NCBI GenBank assembly: GCA_036403235.1
Contig: DASWRI010000086.1
Coordinates: 1 to 64,000, forward strand
Length of the DNA stretch: 64,000 nt
Reading direction: 5' to 3'
DNA from: JBGTFE01 sp036403235
Lineage (GTDB): Bacteria > Acidobacteriota > Blastocatellia > Pyrinomonadales > Pyrinomonadaceae
The stretch's first letter is position 1. The number at the start of each line of letters is the position of its first letter. Positions 1-8,967 of the stretch are shown in pieces. The position numbers and the translations under genes were made by a program. Below the pieces are notes generated by a model. It made no database searches, had not been told where the DNA came from, and saw only the letters and a list, made by a program, of their open reading frames with translations.

Positions 1-36
1 AAAAAGCCCGGCTTGAAATTTCAAGCCGGGCTTTTT
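1..36. terminator. Bidirectional intrinsic terminator
   Basis: A perfect GC-rich stem (GCCCGGCTTGAA pairing with TTCAAGCCGGGC) is flanked by A-rich sequence on the left and T6 on the right, so it can stop transcription in both directions. It ends the leftward aldo/keto reductase gene. Confidence 0.85.
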
Positions 37-59
37 TGCGAACGAAATATTCGATTTTT

Positions 60-995
60 TTATGGCATCAGGTTTTGCAGGCGTTTCGGCTCTTTGCCAA
101 TCCAGTCGGGATTTTCCGCCGTCCCGTCAAAAATCGAGGAAGTCTTAAACGGCTCGAATTCGCCGCGCGCGGCGGCCGTTTTTGTTTTTTCGAGAATCGC
201 ATCGATGTCTTTCTTTTTTACGTCCTGAAACGTGCGGACGGCTTCAAATGCCTGGTCGAGAATTTTCGGCGAATCGATTCCGGTGATGACGACCGAAGTC
301 GGCATGCTCATCGCGTAGTGCAGGCATTCTGTAGCCGTGACCGTTTTCGACTTCAGAATAATTCCGTTCGCCATCGTTTTCATCGCCAGAACGCCCATTT
401 TGCGTTTGACGAGCGCGGGCACGACGAGCTTTGAAAAACTTCTGTAATGCGCGTCCATGACGTTAATGGGCATCTGCGCCGTGTCGAGCCGATAGCCGCA
501 GCTTTCGGCGACTTCGAGAAAATGCAGGTGAATATGCGGGTCTTTGTGGCCGGTAAAACCGATAAATCGCAGTTTTCCGGCTTTTTTTGCTTCGAGCATG
601 GCGAGATGCGCGCCTTCTTTTTCGTCAAAGATGCGATGCGGGTCTTCGTAACGCAGAATCTCGTGATGCTGAATCAAATCTATGCGGTCGGTTTTCAGCC
701 GCTTTAGGGATTCGTCGATTTGTCCGGCGGCGAGCTTTTTCGTCCGTCCGTCGATTTTCGTCATCAGAAAAATCTTTTCGCGTTTTCCTTTGGCGAGCGC
801 TTTGCCCATCCGTTTTTCGCTCTCGCCTTCGTTGTAATCCCAGCAGTTGTCCATAAAGCTGATGCCGCGGTCAATCGCTTCGTCGACGATGCGGAGCGCC
901 GTTTTTTCGGTCACGTATTTTAAACCGAGATGCCAGCCGCCAACGCCGATGAGCGAGACTTTTTCTCCGGTCGAGCCCAAATCGCGATAAATCAT
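60..995 (-). CDS. Aldo/keto reductase family oxidoreductase
   Basis: A 311-residue NAD(P)H-dependent carbonyl reductase of the AKR superfamily, expected to be a cytosolic TIM barrel. The catalytic tetrad is recognisable: Asp and Tyr in MDNCWDYNEGESE, Lys in MTKIDGRTKK, His in LIQHHEIL. The substrate cannot be read from the sequence. The ATG at 995 was chosen because AAGGAAG lies just upstream and the product then begins MIYRDLG, typical of the family; a longer reading frame starts at 1040. It lacks the CxxCxxC ferredoxin-like C-terminus of some related AKRs. The shared terminator at positions 1-36 ends it, and it appears to be a single-gene unit. Confidence 0.9.
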   Translation of the reverse strand: MIYRDLGSTGEKVSLIGVGGWHLGLKYVTEKTALRIVDEAIDRGISFMDNCWDYNEGESEKRMGKALAKGKREKIFLMTKIDGRTKKLAAGQIDESLKRLKTDRIDLIQHHEILRYEDPHRIFDEKEGAHLAMLEAKKAGKLRFIGFTGHKDPHIHLHFLEVAESCGYRLDTAQMPINVMDAHYRSFSKLVVPALVKRKMGVLAMKTMANGIILKSKTVTATECLHYAMSMPTSVVITGIDSPKILDQAFEAVRTFQDVKKKDIDAILEKTKTAAARGEFEPFKTSSIFDGTAENPDWIGKEPKRLQNLMP

Positions 996-1109
996 TACGT
1001 CTTCCTTTCCCTTGTTCGTCATTTTTTTCTCCCTTGTCAACCGTCTTTTTATTGACGATAAAAAGCCCTGCGCGGAAAGTCAATTTTTTGCCGGAAAAAT
1101 TTTTGGAAT

Positions 1110-1631
1110 TTATTTCAAAATCGAAAGATATTCACGCCAGACGCCGACGTTTTCCGCGTATTTTTTCGCGAGAACCGTAGCGATTTGCCTGATATGCGTT
1201 AAATCGTGAACGGCCCAGGTCGCGAGCAGCTGTTCGAGATTGACTTCGCCGAGCTCGGGGTGAATTCCTTTTAATTTCAACTGTTCGGGCGTGAGATTCA
1301 TTTTCTTTAGTTTTTCGAGACTTTCGCGTCTTAAACGGGCAAAAGTCTCCAAAAGCTCGCTCAGAGTTTTGCCGTGCGATTTTTCAAACTGCGCGAAACG
1401 GTCAAACGGCTCAAACTCAGGATTTTCGCTCTGCGCGAGAATGATTTCAGCGCGCGGAATCCAATCGGTCTCGTCGCCGTGAATCAAATGCCCGACGACG
1501 TCAAACGGACTCCAGTCGCCGGCATTATCGGCAGACTTTGTCCAATCTTCCGACAAATTTCCGAGCATTGATTTGACGGTTTCCGGTGTTCGGGAAAGAA
1601 TTTCGACGGCCTGTTCGATTTGAAATTTCAT
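1110..1631 (-). CDS. DinB-like metal-binding four-helix protein
   Basis: A 173-residue DinB/YfiT-superfamily protein. These are four-helix bundles that hold a divalent metal with three histidines; members include thiol-dependent S-transferases and many uncharacterised proteins. The putative ligands are His48 (VVGHLIHGDE) and His142/His146 (WAVHDLTHIRQI), spaced as in the family. It is followed after 3 bases by no shared-strand partner except the SecD-like lipoprotein gene upstream (1635-2429, same strand), with which it may be cotranscribed. The substrate is unknown. A link to the bacillithiol-type protein YtxJ found elsewhere in the window is possible but speculative. Confidence 0.8.
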   Translation of the reverse strand: MKFQIEQAVEILSRTPETVKSMLGNLSEDWTKSADNAGDWSPFDVVGHLIHGDETDWIPRAEIILAQSENPEFEPFDRFAQFEKSHGKTLSELLETFARLRRESLEKLKKMNLTPEQLKLKGIHPELGEVNLEQLLATWAVHDLTHIRQIATVLAKKYAENVGVWREYLSILK

Positions 1632-1634
1632 TTT

Positions 1635-2429
1635 TTATTTTTCGAATGTTTTTTCCTCGACCAAAGTCAGCGTCGCTGCCAGATAGCCGCTTTTCATTAT
1701 CAATGCCAAATCTTCGGCTTCCTCTTTTGTAAAATTGCCGCTGATTTCGCCCGAATCGAATATCTGCGACTTGATGAAAGCGGCTGATTTTACTTCGTCG
1801 TTGAGGATTATGGCCAGATAATTATTGATATTGGCGGCCGTCCACTGGTCGAATTTCGCCGCTCCGTCCGGCTTGAGCGAAAAAGTGATATTGTAATTTT
1901 TGCCGTTATTGACCGGCGAAGACGCCTGGGCATCGCGCAGCTCGTTGCCGTCGACTATCGGCGGATTTTCCACGATAATCCATAGGCTTCGTGCGCTTTC
2001 TAAACGTCCGGAATATGATAATACTTTGCGGTTTTCGGGGATTTTTCCGCCGAGAGATTCGATGGCGGCCGCTTCGGTCGGGAAACTGTGAAGCGGTGCG
2101 GGATTTGGCGGGCCGACGACTTTTCGCAGCTCGAACTTGCTGACCGACAACAAAACCGGCTTGATTTTTTCCAGATTTTTCGCGCCGTAAATTTTTACTT
2201 CCAGACGGTCAGACGATATTTGCGAAACATCGCCGTTGATGCCGAAAACACCCAGCCGGTTTTGCAGGATATTGGCCGCTTTTGCGGTCATCTGTGCGGC
2301 GTCCGGTTCATCGGATTTAACTTCTATCGTCAGCAAAGTTCCGCTCCGGTCAAACATTCCGGAAAAGACGCGGCATGATAAAGTCAAACCGAGCAGCAGC
2401 GCGATAAACAGGATTTTTCGGACAATCAT
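1635..2429 (-). CDS. Lipoprotein copy of the SecD periplasmic domain
   Basis: A 264-residue protein that matches the periplasmic (P1) part of SecD and has none of the SecD membrane helices. The ATG at 2429 is preferred because it gives a clean lipoprotein signal (MIVRKILFIALLLGLTLSC, with Cys as the lipidation site); a longer frame runs to 2504. Compared by eye with the SecD of this window, 55 of 69 positions are identical from ITFSLKP to ALxxKSG. It therefore looks like a duplicated P1 domain re-tethered by a lipid. Its role is unknown: an accessory factor for SecDF, or a decoupled chaperone-like domain. It lies head-to-head with der, about 100 bases apart. Confidence 0.8.
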   Translation of the reverse strand: MIVRKILFIALLLGLTLSCRVFSGMFDRSGTLLTIEVKSDEPDAAQMTAKAANILQNRLGVFGINGDVSQISSDRLEVKIYGAKNLEKIKPVLLSVSKFELRKVVGPPNPAPLHSFPTEAAAIESLGGKIPENRKVLSYSGRLESARSLWIIVENPPIVDGNELRDAQASSPVNNGKNYNITFSLKPDGAAKFDQWTAANINNYLAIILNDEVKSAAFIKSQIFDSGEISGNFTKEEAEDLALIMKSGYLAATLTLVEEKTFEK

Positions 2430-2530
2430 TCGGGAATTATTACTTATTTTTAATTTCAAATCAAAAGTTTTCGCCGCGCGCGTCCTTGATAAATGCTCCG
2501 GCAAAAAGTTTAATTAAACTTTTAATAGTT

Positions 2531-3877
2531 ATGAATTTACCTTTAGTTGCCATCATCGGTCGTCCGAACGTCGGAAAATCGACGCTTTTCAATCGCCTGA
2601 CGGAAAGCCGCAAATCAATCGTCGGCGACGAGCCGGGAATTACGCGCGACAGAATTTACGGCGAAGTCGAGTGGAAAGCGAAAACTTTCGAGCTCGTCGA
2701 TACGGGCGGCATCGTGCCGGACGACGAAGCGATTATTCCCGCAAATATTTTCAAGCAGGCCGGTTTTGCCATCGAAAAAGCGCAGGCGATAATCTGGGTC
2801 GTCGATGCGCGCGCCGGCGCGATTCCGCTCGATGAAGAAATCGGCGTCTATTTGAGAAATATCGGAAAGCCGATTTTTATCGCCGCCAACAAATCCGAAA
2901 CGCGCAAGGTCGAAGAAGAAGCCGCCGAATTTTATCAATTCGGCTTTGAAATGACGCCGATTTCCGCCGAACACGGAACGTCGGTCGGCGATTTGCTCGA
3001 CCAGGTTTTCGCGGTTCTCGACTTTGAAGAAGAAATCGAAGAAGAAAAGCAGGACGAAATAAAGCTGGCCATCATCGGTCGCCCGAACGTCGGAAAATCT
3101 TCGCTGCTCAACAAAATTCTCGGCGAAGAGCGCGTCATCGTCTCGCCGATTGCCGGAACGACGCGCGACGCCATCGACACGCATCTGACGGTCGACGGGC
3201 AAAAATTTCTGCTGATTGACACGGCCGGAATCCGCCGCAAAGGCAAAACGACCGAGATGGCGGAAAAGCTTTCCGTCATTATGGCCAGAAAATCGCTGGA
3301 GCGCGCCGACGTGGCGATTTTGGTGCTCGACGCGGTCGAAGGCGTGGCGAGCCTCGACGCGAATATTGCGGGTTACGCCGTCGAATCGGGCTGTTCGGTG
3401 ATAATCGTCGTCAACAAATGGGACGCGCTCGAAGAAAAAGAGACGAATACAATCTACCGGTTTGAAGACGATTTGCGTCAGAAAATGAAGTTTCTCGACT
3501 GGGCGCCGATGGTCACGATTTCGGCTTTGACCGGCCAGCGCGTGACAAACATTCTGCCGCTCGTCGTCAAAGCCAACGAAGCGCGCAACTTACGTGTTCC
3601 GACATCAAAATTGAACAAATTTTTCGAGGAAAACATCTCGCAGCCGAGAGGCGGCGCGACCGCTTCGGGCAAAGGCGGACATTCGCACATCAAAATTCAA
3701 TACATCACGCAGGGCGGACTTCGCCCGCCGCTTTTCGTTTTGTTCACATCGGGCGGAAGCAAAGCCGGACTGCATTTTTCTTATTTGAGATACATCGAAA
3801 ATCGCCTGCGCGACGAGTTTGAATTTTTCGCCACGCCCATTCGTTTAAAGGAACGCCACAAGACAAAGAAAAAGTAA
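2531..3877 (+). CDS. der: Ribosome biogenesis GTPase Der
   Basis: A 448-residue double-GTPase essential for 50S subunit maturation. Two complete G domains are visible, each with GRPNVGKS as the P-loop, DTGGI or DTAGI as G3, and NKSE or NKWD as G4. A C-terminal KH-like domain follows, with the basic tail ERHKTKKK. The start at 2531 (MNLPLVAIIGRPNVG) is the family start; the frame remains open to 2486. No clear Shine-Dalgarno sequence is visible, only an AT-rich leader. Length and order are normal for the family. Confidence 0.97.
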   Translation: MNLPLVAIIGRPNVGKSTLFNRLTESRKSIVGDEPGITRDRIYGEVEWKAKTFELVDTGGIVPDDEAIIPANIFKQAGFAIEKAQAIIWVVDARAGAIPLDEEIGVYLRNIGKPIFIAANKSETRKVEEEAAEFYQFGFEMTPISAEHGTSVGDLLDQVFAVLDFEEEIEEEKQDEIKLAIIGRPNVGKSSLLNKILGEERVIVSPIAGTTRDAIDTHLTVDGQKFLLIDTAGIRRKGKTTEMAEKLSVIMARKSLERADVAILVLDAVEGVASLDANIAGYAVESGCSVIIVVNKWDALEEKETNTIYRFEDDLRQKMKFLDWAPMVTISALTGQRVTNILPLVVKANEARNLRVPTSKLNKFFEENISQPRGGATASGKGGHSHIKIQYITQGGLRPPLFVLFTSGGSKAGLHFSYLRYIENRLRDEFEFFATPIRLKERHKTKKK

Positions 3878-3975
3878 ATTCAAACAGGATAGACAGAATA
3901 GACAGTATAAATTTTTTGATTTAAGTTTTAGAAAGTGAAATATCCTGTAAATCTCGATCCATCCTGTTAATTTTT

Positions 3976-5430
3976 ATGGAAGTGATTTTGTTATTAATCA
4001 GAATTTTTCTCGCCGCAATTTTTATTGTCGCCGGAATCGGGAAGTTTCTCGATTTGGAAGGCTCGGAAAAGGCGGTCAAGGCTTTCGGCACGCCCGACGA
4101 TTTGGCGAAAACCTTTGCCGTCACGATTCCGTTTGCCGAAATCGTGTTCGGCGTTTCGCTTCTTTTTGTCTCGACGGCGTGGCTCGGCGCGGTCGGCGCG
4201 TTTCTTTTTCTTTTAATTTTTATCGGCGGGATGATTTGGCAGCTGGCGCAGGGAAACGCACCCGAATGTCATTGTTTCGGCGCGATTCACAGCGAGCCGG
4301 TAAGCCGTAAAAGCTTGATTAGAAACGCGATTTTCGCCGCTCTCGCGCTCGTTTTGGTGGTGCAGGGAAAAAATCAGGGCGCGAGCTTTGCCGATTTGTC
4401 GAACGAAAACGCTTTGCAGTTGATTTTCGGTCTGGCGACCGTCGGCCTGCTCGGCGCGGTCGTCGTTTATCTCAAACGAATTTCCGAACAGCAGACGCAG
4501 ATTATGCGCCGCATAGAGATTCTTGAAATCAGCTCGAACGAAGGCAAACCGATTGAGCACGAGCACAATACGAATCCGCACGAAAGTCTGCCGATAGGCG
4601 CACCCGCGCCCGATTTTGTTTTGCCCGACGCAAACGGCGGCGAAATTTCCCTGGGAAATCTTCTCTCGCAAGCCAAACCGATACTTTTCTTTTACGTCAG
4701 CCCGACCTGCGTGCCGTGCGCCGCGCTTTTGCCGGACATCGAACACTGGCGCGAGGAATTGAAAAATAAGGTGAATTTTGTCTTTTTAAGTCTCGGCTCG
4801 CCGGAAGAAAATCGCGAAAAATTCGGTGATGCGAGCACGATTCTTCTGCAAAAAAACAAGGAAGTCACCGACGCGCTCAACGCGCGCTGGACGCCGACCG
4901 CCGTGCTCGTCAACGCCAGCGGCGCGGTCGCGAGTCAACTCGCGGTCGGCGACGCGGCCATCCGCGAGCTGGTCGAGAAAATAAAGACGGAAAATCTCAA
5001 GCGCGATTTCGTTTACGTTTCAAACGGCAGTCAAACAAAAATCGGCGAAAGCGTGCCCGAATTTTCGCTCGCTGATTTACAGGGAAAACAAATCGGCGCG
5101 GAAGATTTCCGGGGCAAGCGCACGCTCGTCACATTCTGGAGCACGACCTGCCCGCACTGCTCGAATATGATGGACGAACTAAAAAACTGGGAAAAAGAAA
5201 AGGGCGCGGACGAGCCGGATTTGATTGTTTTCTCGGACGGCGACGTGGAAACGCATAAAAATTTAGAACTTGAATCACCGATTCTGCTCGACAAAAATTA
5301 TCAAACGGCGGAACAATTCGGAATGTCCGGCACGCCCTCGGCGGTTCTCGTTGATGAAAACGGCAAATTCGTCTCCGAAACCGCCGTCGGCGCGGGAAAT
5401 ATCTGGGCTTTGATTGGAAAAAGGAAATAG
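3976..5430 (+). CDS. MauE/DoxX-like membrane protein fused to two thioredoxin folds
   Basis: A 484-residue three-module protein. Residues 1-130 form a four-helix MauE/DoxX-like membrane domain with a Cys pair, C98-H-C100. A further membrane helix lies near 147-166. Residues 206-340 are a TlpA/AhpC-like thioredoxin fold with C245-V-P-C248. Residues 355-484 are a second one with C392-P-H-C395. Both folds keep the cis-proline loop (WTPTA, GTPSA). MauE-type proteins support disulfide formation in periplasmic enzymes, so the likely role is a one-chain electron relay between membrane and periplasmic thiols. The partner protein is unknown. A 98-base repeat-rich gap separates it from der. Confidence 0.8.
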   Translation: MEVILLLIRIFLAAIFIVAGIGKFLDLEGSEKAVKAFGTPDDLAKTFAVTIPFAEIVFGVSLLFVSTAWLGAVGAFLFLLIFIGGMIWQLAQGNAPECHCFGAIHSEPVSRKSLIRNAIFAALALVLVVQGKNQGASFADLSNENALQLIFGLATVGLLGAVVVYLKRISEQQTQIMRRIEILEISSNEGKPIEHEHNTNPHESLPIGAPAPDFVLPDANGGEISLGNLLSQAKPILFFYVSPTCVPCAALLPDIEHWREELKNKVNFVFLSLGSPEENREKFGDASTILLQKNKEVTDALNARWTPTAVLVNASGAVASQLAVGDAAIRELVEKIKTENLKRDFVYVSNGSQTKIGESVPEFSLADLQGKQIGAEDFRGKRTLVTFWSTTCPHCSNMMDELKNWEKEKGADEPDLIVFSDGDVETHKNLELESPILLDKNYQTAEQFGMSGTPSAVLVDENGKFVSETAVGAGNIWALIGKRK

Positions 5431-5442
5431 AAAATTGTCCGG

Positions 5443-5504
5443 CAGAGACACAGAGAACACAGAGATAAGGAAAATAAAAAAACTCTGTGTTCTCTGTGTC
5501 TGTG
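5443..5504. repeat. Intergenic hairpin of short repeat words (ACACAGAG family)
   Basis: Arms 5443-5464 and 5483-5504 pair at 21 of 22 positions. Each arm is itself built of near-repeats of cacagaga. The hairpin occupies almost the whole gap between the thioredoxin fusion and tgt and ends about 13 bases before the tgt ATG. Confidence 0.85.
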
Positions 5505-5517
5505 TGGTAAAAAAATA

Positions 5518-6693
5518 ATGAAACCGATTGACTGGAAAATAATCGCGCAGGAAGGCGACGCGCGGGCGGGAATTTTAAGGACGAGGCGTTCCGTAATCGA
5601 AACGCCTGTTTTTATGCCCGTCGGAACGCAGGCGACGGTCAAAGGCGTGCGTTTCGAATGGCTCGAAAACGAGCTCGACGCACGGATTATTCTGGGAAAC
5701 ACGTATCATCTTTTTCTGCGTCCGGGCGCGGAAATTATCCGCGAGCTCGGCGGGCTGCACAAATTTTCGACGTGGAATCGCTCGCTTTTGACCGATTCGG
5801 GCGGCTTTCAGGTCTTTTCGCTAACGGATTTAAGAAAACTTTCCGAAGATGGCGTCGAATTTCGCTCGCACATCGACGGCAGCAAAAAATTTCTCTCGCC
5901 CGAAGTTTCGATGGAAGTTCAGGCCGCGCTCGGCTCGGAAATCGTCATGGTTTTTGACGAATGCCCGCCGGGCGACGCCGATTTGGAAACGACCAGAAAA
6001 AGTCTGGAAATGACTGCGCGCTGGGCGCAGCGTTCAAAAGATAGATTTAATGAACTGCAAAATGAAAGACACGATGCGGGATTTTTAGAAAAAGAGGATT
6101 TGAGCGGGCAGCAATCGTTGTTCGGAATCGTCCAAGGTGCGGGACATCTTTCTCTGCGGCGCGAAAGTCTCGAAAAAACGGTTGAAATCGGTTTTGACGG
6201 CTACGCCATCGGCGGTTTGAGCGTCGGCGAAGAAAAGTCGGTGATGTATGAAGTTTTGGAATTTCTCGCGCCGCAGATGCCGAAAGATGCGCCGCGATAT
6301 TTGATGGGCGTCGGAACGCCCGAAGATTTGGTCGAAGCGGTCGCGCGCGGCGTCGATATGTTTGACTGCGTCATTCCGACGCGCAACGGCCGGACGGGAA
6401 GCGCATTTACGTCGCACGGAAAATTGAATATCAGAAACGCACGGTTCGCGCGCGATTCCGCGCCGCTCGACACGGAATGTCCGTGCACAGTCTGCCGAAG
6501 ATACTCGCGCGCCTATCTCAGGCATCTTTATCAAACGGGCGAAATGCTGGCGGCGACTTTGATTTCGCACCATAATCTCGCGTTCTTCCTTGACACGATG
6601 CGCAAGGTAAGAGATTCTATCAAACTTGGCTATTTCAGCCGTTTTCGCAAAGAATTTTTAGATAAGATTCGCGAAGGCACGAAAGAAGATTAA
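5518..6693 (+). CDS. tgt: tRNA-guanine(34) transglycosylase
   Basis: A 391-residue TIM-barrel enzyme that exchanges G34 of GU(N)-anticodon tRNAs for preQ1 on the way to queuosine. Visible landmarks are the nucleophile/acid-base region LLTDSGGFQVFS, the second aspartate loop DMFDCVIPTRNGRTG, GIVQG and YAIGGLSVGE, and the structural zinc site CPCTVC with a downstream His. The length is close to the usual 370-390. It precedes yajC-secD-secF, an arrangement known from many bacteria. Confidence 0.97.
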   Translation: MKPIDWKIIAQEGDARAGILRTRRSVIETPVFMPVGTQATVKGVRFEWLENELDARIILGNTYHLFLRPGAEIIRELGGLHKFSTWNRSLLTDSGGFQVFSLTDLRKLSEDGVEFRSHIDGSKKFLSPEVSMEVQAALGSEIVMVFDECPPGDADLETTRKSLEMTARWAQRSKDRFNELQNERHDAGFLEKEDLSGQQSLFGIVQGAGHLSLRRESLEKTVEIGFDGYAIGGLSVGEEKSVMYEVLEFLAPQMPKDAPRYLMGVGTPEDLVEAVARGVDMFDCVIPTRNGRTGSAFTSHGKLNIRNARFARDSAPLDTECPCTVCRRYSRAYLRHLYQTGEMLAATLISHHNLAFFLDTMRKVRDSIKLGYFSRFRKEFLDKIREGTKED

Positions 6694-6786
6694 CCATAGA
6701 GACAAACGATAGGCGAAGAAATTAAACCAGCTTTTTTAGTAAAATTTTTTTAGAAAAATCTCTGTGTCTTTGTGTCTCTGTGGCGA
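6694..6786. repeat. Repeat-word inverted pair (ACACAGAG family)
   Basis: ccatagagacaaa directly after the tgt stop is answered at 6759-6783 by TCTCTGTGTCTTTGTGTCTC. The pairing is imperfect. The family is the same as at 5443-5504 and 56808-56859. Confidence 0.6.
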
Positions 6787-6860
6787 AAACCATCTTTAGC
6801 CACTTCGCAAAATCGCTTCGCGTAATTTATAATTAGAGTTTTTCGGTCTGTATAAAAAAA

Positions 6861-7166
6861 ATGAATATATTTGCTTTACTTTTTCAAGAAGGCGGCTCGG
6901 CGTGGAGTTTATTCTTCCCGCTGATTTTAATGGTCGGAATTTTTTATTTTCTGGTCATTCGGCCGCAGAAACGTCAGCAGCAACAGCTGCAGGAAATGAT
7001 TGGCCAGCTCAAAGCGGGCGACGACGTCGTCACTAACGGCGGAGTTATCGGCAAAATCAAAGAAGTCAGGGACACGAGTTTTATTATACAGAGCGCGGAA
7101 AAATCGTTTATCGAAATCGGCAAAAGCGCCGTTGTCGGAAAAAAACCTGAAAAAAGTGACAAGTGA
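6861..7166 (+). CDS. yajC: Preprotein translocase subunit YajC
   Basis: A 101-residue inner-membrane accessory of SecDF. It has a single membrane helix (about residues 14-33, FFPLILMVGIFYFLVI) followed by the conserved RPQKRQQQQ stretch and a small beta domain with GDDVVTNGGVIGKI. The last codons (KPEKSDK) are made from the heptamer words that fill the following gap, so the C-terminus appears to have been shaped by the repeat. It is the first gene of the yajC-secD-secF unit. Confidence 0.95.
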   Translation: MNIFALLFQEGGSAWSLFFPLILMVGIFYFLVIRPQKRQQQQLQEMIGQLKAGDDVVTNGGVIGKIKEVRDTSFIIQSAEKSFIEIGKSAVVGKKPEKSDK

Positions 7167-7231
7167 TGAGCGACGGGTGACGAGATTAAGAATAAATTCT
7201 CTCGCTCCTCGTCGCTTGTCTCTCGTCCCTC
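7155..7231. repeat. Heptamer-word hairpin (GTGACGA family)
   Basis: Seven-base words gtgacaa, gtgatga, gcgacgg, gtgacga run from inside the yajC stop region. Their complements (ctcgctcctcgtcgcttgtc and tctcgtccct) follow at 7200-7231, immediately before secD. Confidence 0.75.
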
Positions 7232-7238
7232 AAAGAAA

Positions 7239-8948
7239 ATGAAAAATAGTAGTTTGTGGATTAGAACGGCGATTATCATCGTGATTACGCTGGTTGGTTT
7301 ATATCTCGTTTTCGGGCCTCGCGGTTCGGTCTCGGCAAATAGTTTCACGTGGCAGGGAATCAAAGATAATCTCGCCCACAATATCAATCTCGGTTTGGAC
7401 TTAAAGGGCGGCTCGCATCTGGTGATGCGCGTCAAAACCGACGATTATTTAAAGGCGCTGACCGAAAACAACGCGCAGGCGGCGGAATCGGCGGCGAAGG
7501 AAGCGAAAGACGAAAGCGGTAATGCGTTTCCCGTCGGCGGCGCTACAAGCGTTACTGAAAACGGAACTTATTCGGTGACGCTCAACGTCACGGACGCCGC
7601 GCGTCTTGATGAAATCGTCACGGCCGTCAGGAAAAAAGTCGATTTCGCCAATTGGACGGAAAACAAAAGCGGCACCGCGGTGACGTGGACTCTGCCGCCG
7701 CAGCAGCAGACGATTTTGAAAAATCAAGCCGTTGAGCAGGCCTTAAAGATTATTGACAGCCGCATCAACGCATACGGCGTCAAAGAGCCGACCTTGCAGC
7801 GTCACGGCGCTGAAAGCTCGGGACAGATTCTGCTTCAGATGCCGGGCGTCGACGACCCGGAACGCGTCAAAAATCTTATCGGCGCCGAATCGAATCTGAC
7901 TTTGATGAAAGTCGTCAGCCCGCCGAGTCCTTCGCCGCTGCAAACTTATGCGAGCGAACAGGAAGCGACTCAGTCGCTCGGCGGAACTGTTCCTCAAAAT
8001 CGGAAGATTTACCCGTACCCCGAACGCGACGATTCGCCGAATAAAAATCAGACTCAGCCGAATCAGCCGGAAAAACCGAAAAAATACGTCGTCGTCGAAT
8101 ACCCGCCGGTGGTTGACGGGAGCGAGCTGCGCGATGCCGGCGCGTTTTCGCAGACGGGAAGCGACCGGGATTACAAAATCACTTTTTCGCTCAAACCCGG
8201 CGGCGCTCAGAAATTCGGTGCGTGGACGGCGGCCAATATCAACAATTATATGGCGGTCGTGCTGAACGACGAAGTAAAATCAGCCGCTTTTATCAAATCG
8301 CAGATTTCCGATTCGGGCGAAATTTCCGGTAATTTCACGAAAGCTTCCGCCGACGATTTGGCTCTGACCTTAAAATCCGGCGCGCTGCCCGCAAAAATCG
8401 AGTATCAGGAAGAAAGAACGGTCGGGCCGAGCCTCGGCGCGGACTCAATACGCTCGGGCGTTGCGGCTTCAATCGGCGGCCTGCTGTTTGTCGTCGCTTT
8501 TATGCTTTTTTACTATCGCGGCGCGGGCATCAATGCAGTTATCGCGCTGGTTCTGAATATGATTCTGACGATAGCCGCGCTGATTGTCTTTAAATCCACG
8601 CTGACGCTGCCCGGAATTGCCGGTTTGATTTTGGGAATAGGTATGGCGGTCGACTCGAACGTTTTGATTTTCGAGCGTATCCGCGAAGAGCTGCGGCTTG
8701 GCTTTTCGGTCAAAGACTCGGTCGATTTAGGTTTTGACCGCGCTTTTGTGACGATTATCGACACGCATATCACGACAATTATCTCGTCGGTCATTCTTTA
8801 TATGTACGGCTCGGGGCCGATTAAGGGCTTTGCCGTTACGCTGATTCTCGGACTGCTTATCAATTTATTTACGGCGGTTTTTGTTTCCCGCACAATCTTC
8901 AACTGGGAGCTGAGCAGAAATCCGAAAATGGAGAAACTCAGTATTTAG
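7239..8948 (+). CDS. secD: Protein translocase subunit SecD
   Basis: A 569-residue RND-type membrane protein that uses the proton-motive force to complete protein export. It has an N-terminal helix (about residues 8-28), a conserved NLGLDLKGGSHLVM motif at the start of the periplasmic region, the P1 head domain, and five C-terminal helices carrying GLILGIGMAVDSNVLIFERIREE. A low-complexity DDSPNKNQTQPNQPEKPKK insert lies in P1 near residue 265. The P1 region is duplicated as the lipoprotein at 1635-2429. It ends 20 bases before secF. Confidence 0.96.
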   Translation: MKNSSLWIRTAIIIVITLVGLYLVFGPRGSVSANSFTWQGIKDNLAHNINLGLDLKGGSHLVMRVKTDDYLKALTENNAQAAESAAKEAKDESGNAFPVGGATSVTENGTYSVTLNVTDAARLDEIVTAVRKKVDFANWTENKSGTAVTWTLPPQQQTILKNQAVEQALKIIDSRINAYGVKEPTLQRHGAESSGQILLQMPGVDDPERVKNLIGAESNLTLMKVVSPPSPSPLQTYASEQEATQSLGGTVPQNRKIYPYPERDDSPNKNQTQPNQPEKPKKYVVVEYPPVVDGSELRDAGAFSQTGSDRDYKITFSLKPGGAQKFGAWTAANINNYMAVVLNDEVKSAAFIKSQISDSGEISGNFTKASADDLALTLKSGALPAKIEYQEERTVGPSLGADSIRSGVAASIGGLLFVVAFMLFYYRGAGINAVIALVLNMILTIAALIVFKSTLTLPGIAGLILGIGMAVDSNVLIFERIREELRLGFSVKDSVDLGFDRAFVTIIDTHITTIISSVILYMYGSGPIKGFAVTLILGLLINLFTAVFVSRTIFNWELSRNPKMEKLSI

Positions 8949-8967
8949 CTTTTTGGAAAATAGTAAG

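Noticed and set aside
2486..2530. Longer N-terminus for Der
   Set aside because: The added residues do not match the family, and the conserved start MNLPLVAIIGRPN follows directly at 2531.
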